From Archangiaceae bacterium (lineage in GTDB: Bacteria > Myxococcota > Myxococcia > Myxococcales > Myxococcaceae), in NCBI GenBank assembly GCA_023248915.1, contig JAHFDQ010000067.1, positions 1 through 15,551 on the forward strand: a stretch of DNA of 15,551 nucleotides, in the 5' to 3' direction. Within the stretch, counting starts at the first letter, position 1; each line of letters begins with the position of its first letter. A program made the position numbers and the translations under genes. The notes beneath the pieces are model-generated. The model was not told the DNA's origin. It ran no database searches and was given only the letters and a program-made list of their open reading frames with translations. This document shows positions 6,832-13,529 of the stretch, in pieces.

Positions 6832-7746
6832 TCACTCTCCGTCCCAAACCAGGGTGAGCAGCGCCATGCGCACGAACAGCCCGTTCTTCGCCTGGCGGAA
6901 GTAGAGCGCGCGCGGGTCGTCGTCGACCGCCTTGTCGATTTCCACCGTGCGCGGCAGGGGGTGCAGCACCATCGCGTCGGACCGCATCGCCTTCAGCAGC
7001 CGGCCGTCGAGCGTGTAGGACGCCAGCTTCTTCCGGTCGGCCACCCGCTCGGGGCGAATGCGCGTCTGGTAGACCACGTCCACCTCGCCCAGCACCTTCG
7101 AGATGTCCGATTCGAGCGCGTACCAGACCTGGTGCTCTTCCAGGTGCTGGAGGATGTCGGGCTTCATCTGCACTTCGGGCGGGCTGACGAAGTAGATTTT
7201 AACCCGGTCGAACTTCGACAAGAGGTACGCCAGCGACCGCACCGTGCGGCCCTCGTCCAGCTCGCCGATGATGGCGATGGACAGCCCTTCTAGGCTCTTT
7301 CGCTCGCGGTGAATGGTGTAGAGGTCGAGCAACGCCTGGGTCGGGTGCTGGCCGCCCTTGCCGTCGCCGGCGTTGATGACGGGCACCGGCGACACCTTGG
7401 CCGCGCGCTTGGCTCCGCCGGCCTCGTTGTGCCGCACCACGATGACGTCCGAGTACCCGGCCAGAATGCGGATGGTGTCCTCGAGCTGCTCGCCCTCGAC
7501 CTCCGACGAGAACACCTTCGCCTGCTCGGTCGAGAGCACCTTGCCCCCCAGCCGGTACATCGCCGCCTCGAACGAGAACCGCGTCCGGGTGGACGGCTCG
7601 TAGAACAGCGTCGCCATGATGCGGTTCGAGTAGTCGTGGGTGCCGCCCCGGGCGACCAGCCGCTCCATCCGGCGCGAACGGTCGAACAGCTCCATCAGAA
7701 GCGGAACGGTGAACTGCTGGGACTCGACGACGTGCTGGAGCTTCAT
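6832..7746 (-). CDS. Aspartate carbamoyltransferase-like protein with altered active-site residues
   Basis: The 304-residue protein has the PyrB fold signatures: FYEPSTRTRFSFE (48-60, carbamoyl phosphate loop), GDGKGGQHPTQALLDLYTI (128-145), GELDEGRTVRSL (161-172) and HPLPR (262-266). Numbering runs in register with E. coli PyrB up to at least 231. Ser52, Arg54, Thr55, Ser80, Arg105, His134, Gln137, Arg167 and Arg229 are present. Position 84 is Glu (SSEVEGEQ) instead of the catalytic Lys, and 231 is Arg (TRIRPER) instead of Gln. Both residues normally contact substrate in aspartate carbamoyltransferase. The start is ATG 7746, because translation from further upstream would overlap the carbamate kinase gene. 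No pyrI, pyrC or carAB is adjacent. It may be a carbamoyltransferase for another amine, a phosphorolytic enzyme, or a non-catalytic partner. Automated annotation would call it PyrB; I would not without testing. Confidence 0.88.
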   Translation of the reverse strand: MKLQHVVESQQFTVPLLMELFDRSRRMERLVARGGTHDYSNRIMATLFYEPSTRTRFSFEAAMYRLGGKVLSTEQAKVFSSEVEGEQLEDTIRILAGYSDVIVVRHNEAGGAKRAAKVSPVPVINAGDGKGGQHPTQALLDLYTIHRERKSLEGLSIAIIGELDEGRTVRSLAYLLSKFDRVKIYFVSPPEVQMKPDILQHLEEHQVWYALESDISKVLGEVDVVYQTRIRPERVADRKKLASYTLDGRLLKAMRSDAMVLHPLPRTVEIDKAVDDDPRALYFRQAKNGLFVRMALLTLVWDGE

Positions 7747-7777
7747 GGCCTCACGCTCGCAATGTCTGGTTTCAAAG

Positions 7778-8716
7778 TCAGGGGACGATGCGCGTCCCGG
7801 CCTTCCCGGCCACCGCATCGACCAGGTACTCGTAGGAAGTAATCACGCACTCGCGCCCGCCGGCCTTCAAGAACCGCAGCGCCGACTCGACCTTCGGCCC
7901 CATGTTGCCGGGCGGGAAGTGGCCAAGGCGGTAGTACCCCTCGAGCTCGCCGGCGGACACCCGGGTCAGCGCCCGCTGGGTGGGCTTCTTGAAGTCGACG
8001 AAGACGTTGGGCGCGTCGGTGGAGATGACGAACAGGTCCACCTTCAGCCGCGCCGCCAAGAGGGCCGAGGCGCGGTCCTTGTCGATGACCGCCTCGACGC
8101 CCCGCAGCCGCTTCCCCTCGCGCACCACCGGAATGCCGCCGCCGCCCACCGCGATGACCAGCACCCCCTGGCCGAGCAGTGAGCGGATGGTGCCCTCTTC
8201 CACTATCTCCAGCGGTTCGGGCGACGGCACCACCCGCCTCCAGCCGCGCGCCGCGTCCTCCACCACCTGCCAGCCCAGGGAAGCGCGCTTCGCTTCGGCG
8301 TCGGCCCGCGTGTAGAAGGGCCCCACCGGCTTGGTCGGCTTCTGCATCGCTGGATCGGTTTCCGACACCACCACCTGCGACACCAGCGTCGCCACCGGGT
8401 GGCGCTTGCCCTTCTCGGCCAATTCGTTACACAGCGACTGCTGCAACAGGTAGCCAATCTCGCCCTGCGTCGTCGCGTCGCAGACGTCCAGCGGGTGGCC
8501 GTACACCTGGTCCGACGCTCGTTCCGAGCGAATGAGGGCGGCCCCCACCTGCGGGCCGTTGCCGTGGGTAATCACCACCTCGTAGCCGTCGTCGATGAGC
8601 TGCACGATGGCCTCGGCGGTGCGGCGCGTGTTGGCGAGCTGTTCGGCGATGGTGCCCTTCTCACCCGCGCGGATGAGCGAGTTGCCGCCGATGGCGATGA
8701 GCGCTGACTTGGCCAC
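7778..8716 (-). CDS. arcC: Carbamate kinase
   Basis: Carbamate kinase catalyses carbamoyl phosphate + ADP to ATP plus carbamate, which decays to ammonia and CO2. In fermentation of arginine, citrulline or ureido compounds it is the ATP-forming step. The 312-residue length is typical. Visible motifs of the amino-acid kinase fold: AIGGNSL (8-14), HGNGPQVG (51-58), KPTKPVGPFY (126-135), PSPEP (164-168), GGGGIPV (191-197) and the DKD (212-214) near the C-terminal nucleotide-binding half. The start is GTG 8716, with GAGGGAC upstream at normal spacing and only nine bases after the ornithine carbamoyltransferase stop, which indicates one transcript. Its place between two carbamoyltransferase genes suggests both deliver carbamoyl phosphate to it, or draw from it. 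Confidence 0.95.
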   Translation of the reverse strand: MAKSALIAIGGNSLIRAGEKGTIAEQLANTRRTAEAIVQLIDDGYEVVITHGNGPQVGAALIRSERASDQVYGHPLDVCDATTQGEIGYLLQQSLCNELAEKGKRHPVATLVSQVVVSETDPAMQKPTKPVGPFYTRADAEAKRASLGWQVVEDAARGWRRVVPSPEPLEIVEEGTIRSLLGQGVLVIAVGGGGIPVVREGKRLRGVEAVIDKDRASALLAARLKVDLFVISTDAPNVFVDFKKPTQRALTRVSAGELEGYYRLGHFPPGNMGPKVESALRFLKAGGRECVITSYEYLVDAVAGKAGTRIVP

Positions 8717-8725
8717 GGGCGTCCC

Positions 8726-9637
8726 TCACTTCATCAGCAGAACCATGATGGCCTTCTGCACGTGCAACCGATTCTCGGCTTCCTGGAACACCACCGCGTG
8801 GGGCGAGTCGATGACCCCGGCGGAAACCTCTTCACCCCGGTGTGCCGGCAGGCAGTGCATGAAGGTGTAGTCGGACTTGGCGTGGGCGACGAGCCGCTCG
8901 TTGACCTGGTAGGGCAGAAAAATCTTCTTCCGCGCCTCGGCCTCGGACTCCTGGCCCATGCTCGCCCAGACGTCGGTGTAGAGGACGTCGGCCCCCTTCA
9001 CCGCCGCCACCGGGTCGTGGGTGACGAAGTACTCGCACCCGGTCGCCGGCGCGTGCTGCTTCATCCACGCCATCACCTCGGGCTTGGGTTCGTACCCGGT
9101 GGGCGTGGCCACCGAGATGTGCGCGCCCAGCTTCGCCGCGGCGAACATCAGGGAATTGGCCACGTTGTTGCCGTCGCCGATGAAGGCCAGCTTCACCCCC
9201 GACACCTTGCCCTTCACCTCTTGAATGGTGAGGAAGTCGGCCATCGCCTGGCAGGGGTGCGAGAAGTCCGTCAGGCCGTTGATGATGGGCACCCGCGAGT
9301 GCTCGGCCATCTGCTCGACGATGGTGTGCCCGAAGGTGCGAATCATGATGCCCTGCACCATGCGCTCTAAGTTGTGGGCGACGTCGGCGATGGACTCGCG
9401 CTTGCCCAGGCTGACCTCGCTCGGGGACAGGTACAGCGAGTAGCCGCCGAGCTGCTGAATGCCCACGTCGAAGGTGACGCGGGTGCGCAAGGAAGGCTTC
9501 TCGAACAGCATCGCCAGCGCCTTGCCCTCGAGCGCCTTGGAGAACTTCTGGGGGTTGGCCTTCATCTCGGCGCCCAGCGCTAGAATCTGGCGCAGCTCGT
9601 CCGAGGAGTGGTCCCGGATGGACAGGAAGTCCTTCAT
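8726..9637 (-). CDS. argF: Ornithine carbamoyltransferase
   Basis: The enzyme interconverts ornithine + carbamoyl phosphate and citrulline + phosphate. The 303-residue protein shows the carbamoyl phosphate loop FEKPSLRTR (45-53), the RTFGH segment (100-104), HPCQ (127-130), the ornithine-binding DVWASMG (222-228) and the catalytic HCLP (261-264). These fit true ornithine carbamoyltransferase rather than the acetyl- or succinylornithine enzymes. The start is ATG 9637 with GGAG six bases upstream. It is the first gene of the five-gene block; a candidate promoter lies in the 137-bp gap before it. Being followed at once by carbamate kinase suggests the catabolic direction (citrulline phosphorolysis, arcB-like), but anabolic use in arginine synthesis is not excluded. 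No arginine deiminase gene is present in the window. Confidence 0.93.
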   Translation of the reverse strand: MKDFLSIRDHSSDELRQILALGAEMKANPQKFSKALEGKALAMLFEKPSLRTRVTFDVGIQQLGGYSLYLSPSEVSLGKRESIADVAHNLERMVQGIMIRTFGHTIVEQMAEHSRVPIINGLTDFSHPCQAMADFLTIQEVKGKVSGVKLAFIGDGNNVANSLMFAAAKLGAHISVATPTGYEPKPEVMAWMKQHAPATGCEYFVTHDPVAAVKGADVLYTDVWASMGQESEAEARKKIFLPYQVNERLVAHAKSDYTFMHCLPAHRGEEVSAGVIDSPHAVVFQEAENRLHVQKAIMVLLMK

Positions 9638-9690
9638 CGTTGGCTCCGCGAAAGGAGCACGGCCGGGCCGCGCCGACTGCTGCGTGACCG

Positions 9691-9715
9691 CCGCCCTCTC
9701 CTCTAGGGTGGGCGG
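9691..9715 (-). promoter_or_regulatory. Hairpin at the expected 5' end of the argF transcript
   Basis: On the - strand CCGCCC (9715-9710) pairs perfectly with GGGCGG (9696-9691) around a 13-nt loop. With a promoter at 9718-9746 the transcript would begin near 9711, so this stem would be at its 5' end. It could stabilise or control the leader. No ligand-binding architecture was recognised. Confidence 0.3.
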
Positions 9716-9717
9716 AC

Positions 9718-9746
9718 GGTCTAGCCAGCCTTCAGGCCCGGGTCAA
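9718..9746 (-). promoter_or_regulatory. Candidate sigma-70 promoter for the carbamoyl phosphate gene block
   Basis: On the - strand TTGACC (9746-9741, five of six to consensus) lies exactly 17 bp before TAGACC (9723-9718, three of six). It sits in the 137-bp gap between the dihydroorotate dehydrogenase-like gene and argF. The -10 match is weak, so this is a suggestion only. Confidence 0.3.
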
Positions 9747-9751
9747 GCGCC

Positions 9752-9771
9752 GACGGGCAAAGACTCCCGTC
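9752..9771 (-). terminator. Hairpin after the dihydroorotate dehydrogenase-like gene
   Basis: GACGGG and CCCGTC form a perfect 6-bp stem with an 8-nt loop, four bases after the stop codon on the - strand. No T-tract follows, so it may be a weak or factor-dependent terminator, or a 3'-end stabiliser. Confidence 0.3.
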
Positions 9772-9774
9772 CGG

Positions 9775-10758
9775 TCAGTTCTGGGCCAACAACAGCTGGA
9801 CGTACTGAGCGCGCTCGAACGCCCCCGGGTCCGTGCCGCCCTTCTGGGACAGCGAACCCCTGAGCTCGTCGAGCGAGGCGTGGCCTTCCTTGTCCATCCA
9901 ATCGCCGAGGCCGTCGCGCAGGGTGGCCAGGTGCGGGATGCCGTTCTTGATGAGCGTCGAGGCCAACTGCACCACCTGGGCACCGGCGAGCAGTTGCTTG
10001 ATGACGCCCTCGGTGGTGTGCACCCCGGTCGAGGCCGCCAGGTGCGCCTTCACCCGGCCGTACAGAATGGCAATCCACCGCATCGACAGAAGCATCTCCG
10101 AGGGGTGGCTGAGCGGCATCGACACCACCAGGCTGCGCTTGCCCACCGAGATGTCGGGCTGCAGGAAACGGTTGAACAGCACCAGCGCGTTGGCCCCCCC
10201 CTTGTCGAAGCGCAGGGCTGAGTGGGCGAGCGAGGTGAAGAAGGGGCTCAGCTTGAAGGCGATGGGCAGCCGCACCGTTCGGCGAATCGAGGTCAAGACG
10301 TCGAGGTACTTCTTCTCGACGTCGTCGCCGCTCTGTATCGGGTCGGCGGCGATGAAGTAGCAGTTCACTTCCAGCGCGTCGGCGCCGACCTCTTCTATCT
10401 GCTTGGCGTACTCGCTCCAGCTTCCCGGAGACACGCAGTTCAAGGACGCGATGACCGGAATCTTCACCGCCTTCTTCGCCTTCTTGATGAGGGTCAGGTA
10501 CTCCTTCGGCCCCACCGTCTGGGGCGGCAGGTAACCGTGCGCCTCGGGGTTGTTGTCGCCTCCCACCGCCACCGCCGCGTCGATTTCGCTCTGGGCGGCC
10601 TCAATCTGCTCTTCGAAGAGCGAGCGCAGCACCACCGCGCCAGCCCCGTTGGCTTCGGCGGCCTCGAAGTTCTCGACGCGGTTCGACAGCGAAGAGCTGG
10701 CGAGGAGGAGGGGGCTCGAGAGGTTCAGCCCCATGTAATTCGTAGAGAGGTCGGCCAC
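9775..10758 (-). CDS. Dihydroorotate dehydrogenase-like flavoprotein
   Basis: With GTG 10758 as start (GAGG five bases upstream in GACGAGGACACC) the protein has 327 residues. It fits the 'dihydroorotate dehydrogenase-like' TIM-barrel family: a start of the type MGLNLSSPLLLASSSLS, then VIASLNC (102-108), IAFKLSPFF (165-173), ALVLFNRFLQPD, RWIAILYGRV, TGVHTTEGVIKQLLAGAQVVQLAS and a GLGDWM...GSLSQ end. FMN binding is expected. The orotate-binding NxSCPN motif of true PyrD is replaced by NCYFIAADP (from residue 132), so oxidation of dihydroorotate is doubtful. It lies 69 bp after hemN on the same strand, probably cotranscribed, and 137 bp before the carbamoyl phosphate block. It may be a flavin oxidoreductase on another substrate. 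No electron-transfer subunit gene (pyrK) is adjacent. Confidence 0.85.
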   Translation of the reverse strand: MADLSTNYMGLNLSSPLLLASSSLSNRVENFEAAEANGAGAVVLRSLFEEQIEAAQSEIDAAVAVGGDNNPEAHGYLPPQTVGPKEYLTLIKKAKKAVKIPVIASLNCVSPGSWSEYAKQIEEVGADALEVNCYFIAADPIQSGDDVEKKYLDVLTSIRRTVRLPIAFKLSPFFTSLAHSALRFDKGGANALVLFNRFLQPDISVGKRSLVVSMPLSHPSEMLLSMRWIAILYGRVKAHLAASTGVHTTEGVIKQLLAGAQVVQLASTLIKNGIPHLATLRDGLGDWMDKEGHASLDELRGSLSQKGGTDPGAFERAQYVQLLLAQN

Positions 10759-10827
10759 GGTGTCCTCGTCGTCAGGAAAGGGCGCGCATCCTCGCCCCAA
10801 TTTCGCCATCAAGGGAAGCTTCGAGTT

Positions 10828-12246
10828 TCAGACCGTCTTCGAAAACACCACGCGCCGGCGCGCCTCTTCGAGGTGGGCGTCGAACACCATCGCGACGTTG
10901 CGGACGAAGAAGCGCCCAAGGGGGAGCACGGTGAGCTCGGTCCCCGACAGGCGCACCAGCCCGTCGGCTTCCATCGGGCGCAGCGCCTCGAGCTCGGCCG
11001 CGAAATAGCTGGCGCCGTCGCCGCCCAGGTCGACCCAGAAGTTGCACATCAGCTGGGTAATCAGCGCCCGGCGCCGCCGGTCGTCCGGGGTGAGCAGCAG
11101 CCCCCGGGCGGTCGCCAACCGGCCCTCCTCGAGCGCGCGGGTGTAGTCGGGCAGGTCCGACGCGTTCTGAGCGAAGGCTCCGGCCAGGTCGCTGATGGCC
11201 GAGGCCCCGAAGGACACCACGTCGAGCGCCGAGCGCACGGTGTAGCCCTGGAAGTTCCGCCACAGGGTGCGCTTGCCCTGCGCCACCGACAGCTCGTCGT
11301 CGGGCAGGGCGAAGTGGTCCATGCCGATGGCGCGGTACCCGGCCTCATGCATCGCCCGGGTCGCCTGGCGGAGCAGCGCCAACTTCGACGGCCCCGAGGG
11401 CATGGCCGCCACCGGAATCTTCCGCTGGTGCACCATCGCTTCGGGCAGGTAGGCGAAGGCGTAGACCGCGAACCGGTCGGGCCGCATCGCCAGCACCGTG
11501 GCCAGCGTCTGGGCCCAGGTCTCTTCCCGCTGGTGCGGCAGGCCGTAGATGAGGTCGAAGTTCACTCCGCCGAAGCCGAGCCGCCGCGCCTCGGTCAACA
11601 GCGATTGCGTCTGTTCGGCAGTCTGCACCCGATTGATGGCGCGCTGAACGTCGGGGTCGAAGTCCTGCACGCCCATCGAGAGCCGGTTGAAGCCGAGCTG
11701 GCGCAGTTGGGCGAGCTGCGCATCGGAAGTGACGGCCGGGTTGAGCTCGACCGACACTTCGGCGTCGGCCGTCACCTGAAAGTGGCCGGAGAGGAGCTTC
11801 CACAGCCGCTCGAGCTGCCGCTCGTCGAGGAAGGTCGGCGTGCCGCCGCCCCAGTGAAGCTGGGAAACCTGGGCGCGCGAGCCCAGCCGCACCGCGACGA
11901 GGTCGAGCTCGCGGGAGACCTGGTCGAGGTAGCGGTCGGCCTCCTTGGGGTTTCGCGAGATGACGACGTTGCACCCGCAGTAGGTGCACAGCTTCCGGCA
12001 GAAGGGCACGTGCACGTAGACGGACAGCGGAGCCTCGGCGCCCGCCCTGCCCGCCTCTTCCAGCTTGGCCGCGTAGTCGGCCGGGCCGAAGGCGTCGGTC
12101 CAGCTCGGCACCGTCGGGTAGCTGGTGTACCGCGGGCCCGAAGCCTCGTACCGGCGCACCAGAGCGTCGGGCGGCTCGAGCGAGGCCAGTTCGTCGGCGG
12201 GGGCCGCGGCACCAGGGCCAGTAGGTGGGTGCGGAACGAGGTCCAT
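10828..12246 (-). CDS. hemN: Oxygen-independent coproporphyrinogen III dehydrogenase (HemN)
   Basis: This radical-SAM enzyme decarboxylates coproporphyrinogen III to protoporphyrinogen IX without oxygen in haem synthesis. Starting at ATG 12246 it has 472 residues (E. coli HemN 457). The N-terminus carries GPRYTSYPT (about 37-45), typical of real HemN. The 4Fe-4S motif is CRKLCTYCGC, with Cys83, Cys87, Cys90 and Cys92; the fourth Cys and the N-terminus separate it from the haem chaperone HemW. HWGGGTPTFL, ELNPAVTSDAQL and NFDLIYGLPHQ follow in the expected order. An in-frame GTG at 12288 would add 14 basic residues without family support. The gene lies about 200 bp after a PepSY-type membrane gene, with a long palindrome in the gap. 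It suggests the organism makes haem at low oxygen. Confidence 0.95.
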   Translation of the reverse strand: MDLVPHPPTGPGAAAPADELASLEPPDALVRRYEASGPRYTSYPTVPSWTDAFGPADYAAKLEEAGRAGAEAPLSVYVHVPFCRKLCTYCGCNVVISRNPKEADRYLDQVSRELDLVAVRLGSRAQVSQLHWGGGTPTFLDERQLERLWKLLSGHFQVTADAEVSVELNPAVTSDAQLAQLRQLGFNRLSMGVQDFDPDVQRAINRVQTAEQTQSLLTEARRLGFGGVNFDLIYGLPHQREETWAQTLATVLAMRPDRFAVYAFAYLPEAMVHQRKIPVAAMPSGPSKLALLRQATRAMHEAGYRAIGMDHFALPDDELSVAQGKRTLWRNFQGYTVRSALDVVSFGASAISDLAGAFAQNASDLPDYTRALEEGRLATARGLLLTPDDRRRRALITQLMCNFWVDLGGDGASYFAAELEALRPMEADGLVRLSGTELTVLPLGRFFVRNVAMVFDAHLEEARRRVVFSKTV

Positions 12247-12323
12247 CGCCAAACGCCTGGAATAGCGAGCCCGCCGGCCGACCGCCACGGTTCGTGGCCG
12301 TTGCCCGAGCCGGCTTAGCGAAT

Positions 12324-12370
12324 TCGATTGGGGATTTGACGGTGTTGTATCCGGTCATTTCCCCATTCGA
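12324..12370. promoter_or_regulatory. Long imperfect palindrome upstream of hemN
   Basis: Arms TCGATTGGGGATTTGAC (12324-12340) and GTCATTTCCCCATTCGA (12354-12370) are complementary at 14 of 17 positions, with a 13-bp spacer. ATTCGATT also occurs twice in direct orientation (12322-12329, 12365-12372). The segment is more A/T-rich than its surroundings and lies 78 bp before the hemN start. It is not a recognisable FNR box (TTGATnnnnATCAA). It may be an operator for an unknown dimeric regulator, or an RNA hairpin. The rest of the 12247-12447 gap shows nothing else I can name. Confidence 0.5.
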
Positions 12371-12447
12371 TTTGGTCGAAGGGGCAGGCGGCCTCCGGTG
12401 AAGCGGCTGCTTCCTCGAGAGCACGGCGCCCACGAGCAGCTCGGAGC

Positions 12448-13002
12448 TCAGAGGTACCGCAGCACCACCACGAACGCGGCGGGGACTGCGATTCCCGCCA
12501 TCACCCACCACTTGCCTCGACGGGTGAGCGAGCGCCGCCCCCTGGCGATGAGCACTCCCGACCCCGCCATGAAGACCAGCGCCGCCGCGTACAGGTCGGC
12601 GACGAACGTCCAGGCGCCCTTCGGGTGGTTCAGGTGCAGGAAGTTGAAGTCCCGCAGCACGGGTCGGTCGCGCGGCCGCTCGACGGTGGCCACGCCTTCC
12701 GTCGCGTCGGCACGGACGCTCCAGCCGTCATAGAACAGCTCGACCACTTCCGGCCGCGACCGGAACGCCTCCTTCGGTGGCCCCGGCAGGTCGAGCACTT
12801 TCACCAGCTCGGCCACCATCGGGTCACGCTCGCCCACCGCGATGGGGGTGAAGTGGCGCTCTTCGCGCGTCACCCGGTAGTTGGGGTTCCAGTCGGCGGT
12901 GTGGTTCACCGCCACGCCCGACACGGCGTACACCACCGTCAGGGCCGCAACCGTGTAGCCGACGTCGCGGTGCAGGGCGACGTTCCAGCGGCGCCACTTC
13001 AT
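12448..13002 (-). CDS. PepSY-associated TM-domain membrane protein
   Basis: The 184-residue protein begins with RRWNVALHRDVGYTVAALTVVYAVSGVAVNH, the usual pattern of the PepSY-associated transmembrane family. Likely membrane helices are about 14-33, 131-152 and 165-182, with a periplasmic segment of about 100 residues between the first two. His11, His34, His123 and His126 sit near membrane borders and could bind haem or metal; this is inference. The family often occurs near iron or haem uptake and redox genes. The start is ATG 13002, four bases after the DUF4920 stop, so the two are probably translated together. hemN follows after about 200 bp. No biochemical role can be assigned from sequence. 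Confidence 0.8.
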   Translation of the reverse strand: MKWRRWNVALHRDVGYTVAALTVVYAVSGVAVNHTADWNPNYRVTREERHFTPIAVGERDPMVAELVKVLDLPGPPKEAFRSRPEVVELFYDGWSVRADATEGVATVERPRDRPVLRDFNFLHLNHPKGAWTFVADLYAAALVFMAGSGVLIARGRRSLTRRGKWWVMAGIAVPAAFVVVLRYL

Positions 13003-13006
13003 GCGG

Positions 13007-13465
13007 TCAGCGGACGACCGCGCCGACGCCCTTGAGCAGGTACACCGCCGTCGGGCCGGTGACGCTCTTCGGGTCGAAGGGCCGCTTGGATTCCTCGGCC
13101 TCGTGCTTGGCTCGGGCCAGCGCCTCTTCCTGCGTCAGGTCGACCTTGGTGAACACCCCTTCGGCCTCGCACCGCTTGCCCTTCACCGACATGGGGAAGG
13201 AGATGACGCCGTCCTCCACCTTGAAGGTGATGGTCTGGAACTCCTTGTCGCCGCCCAGCCTTATCCAGCACCCGCGCTTCGAGCAGACGTCGGTGATGAG
13301 CCCTTCCACCTTCACCGTCTTGCCCAGGTAGTCGGCGGGCTTGGCCACCAGCTCGGACAGCTTCACGGCCTTGGCGTCGCTGACCTTGCCGAAGGTCTGC
13401 CCCCCGGCGGCGAGCGAGGGTCCGGCCAGACACAGCACGGTGCAGAAACCAATCATCGACCTCAT
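13007..13465 (-). CDS. DUF4920 periplasmic protein
   Basis: ATG 13465 has a clear ribosome site, GGGAGG, seven bases upstream, giving 152 residues. Residues 1-20 form a signal peptide (MRSMIGFCTVLCLAGPSLAA). The mature part looks like a small beta-rich domain: LSELVAKPADYLGKTVKVEGLITDVCSKRGCW..., with Cys61 and Cys66 in a CxxxxC arrangement, Cys99 in KGKRC, and a Lys/Glu-rich C-terminal helix. This matches DUF4920, whose function I do not know; the Cys pair and the small beta-fold permit metal binding or a disulphide. It overlaps nothing and is closely followed by the PepSY membrane gene, so the two may work together at the periplasmic face of the inner membrane. The longer frame upstream of 13465 overlaps the MYXO-CTERM gene and is not used. 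Confidence 0.82.
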   Translation of the reverse strand: MRSMIGFCTVLCLAGPSLAAGGQTFGKVSDAKAVKLSELVAKPADYLGKTVKVEGLITDVCSKRGCWIRLGGDKEFQTITFKVEDGVISFPMSVKGKRCEAEGVFTKVDLTQEEALARAKHEAEESKRPFDPKSVTGPTAVYLLKGVGAVVR

Positions 13466-13529
13466 GGACGAGCCTCCCAGTTGGCGAACGGGCCGCGCAG
13501 GGTAGCGGTTTTTGCCGCCGTCCGAAACC

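Noticed and set aside
4579..6904. Long + strand frames opposite the cPGS-like and rocD genes
   Set aside because: The - strand proteins carry clear family motifs; the opposite frames have biased composition and no recognisable domain.
7747..7818. N-terminal extension of the PyrB-like protein to 7818
   Set aside because: It would overlap the end of the carbamate kinase gene and adds no family-like sequence; the protein from ATG 7746 is in register with PyrB.
8726..9637. Acetyl- or succinylornithine carbamoyltransferase instead of OTC, prompted by SLRTR in place of STRTR
   Set aside because: SLRTR also occurs in OTCs, and the SMG loop, RTFGH, HPCQ and HCLP segments fit true ornithine carbamoyltransferase.
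12247..12288. Start of hemN at GTG 12288
   Set aside because: It adds 14 Arg-rich residues not seen in HemN; ATG 12246 gives a normal N-terminus, although its ribosome site is weak too.
10222..12318. Very long + strand open frame (698 codons) opposite hemN and the dehydrogenase-like gene
   Set aside because: It is rich in Arg, His, Gly and Val with no domain signature, and spans two well-supported genes and the gap between them on the other strand. Long antisense frames are expected at this GC content.
12324..12370. FNR/CRP site before hemN
   Set aside because: The palindrome lacks TTGAT-N4-ATCAA or TGTGA-N6-TCACA; the arms are different and longer.
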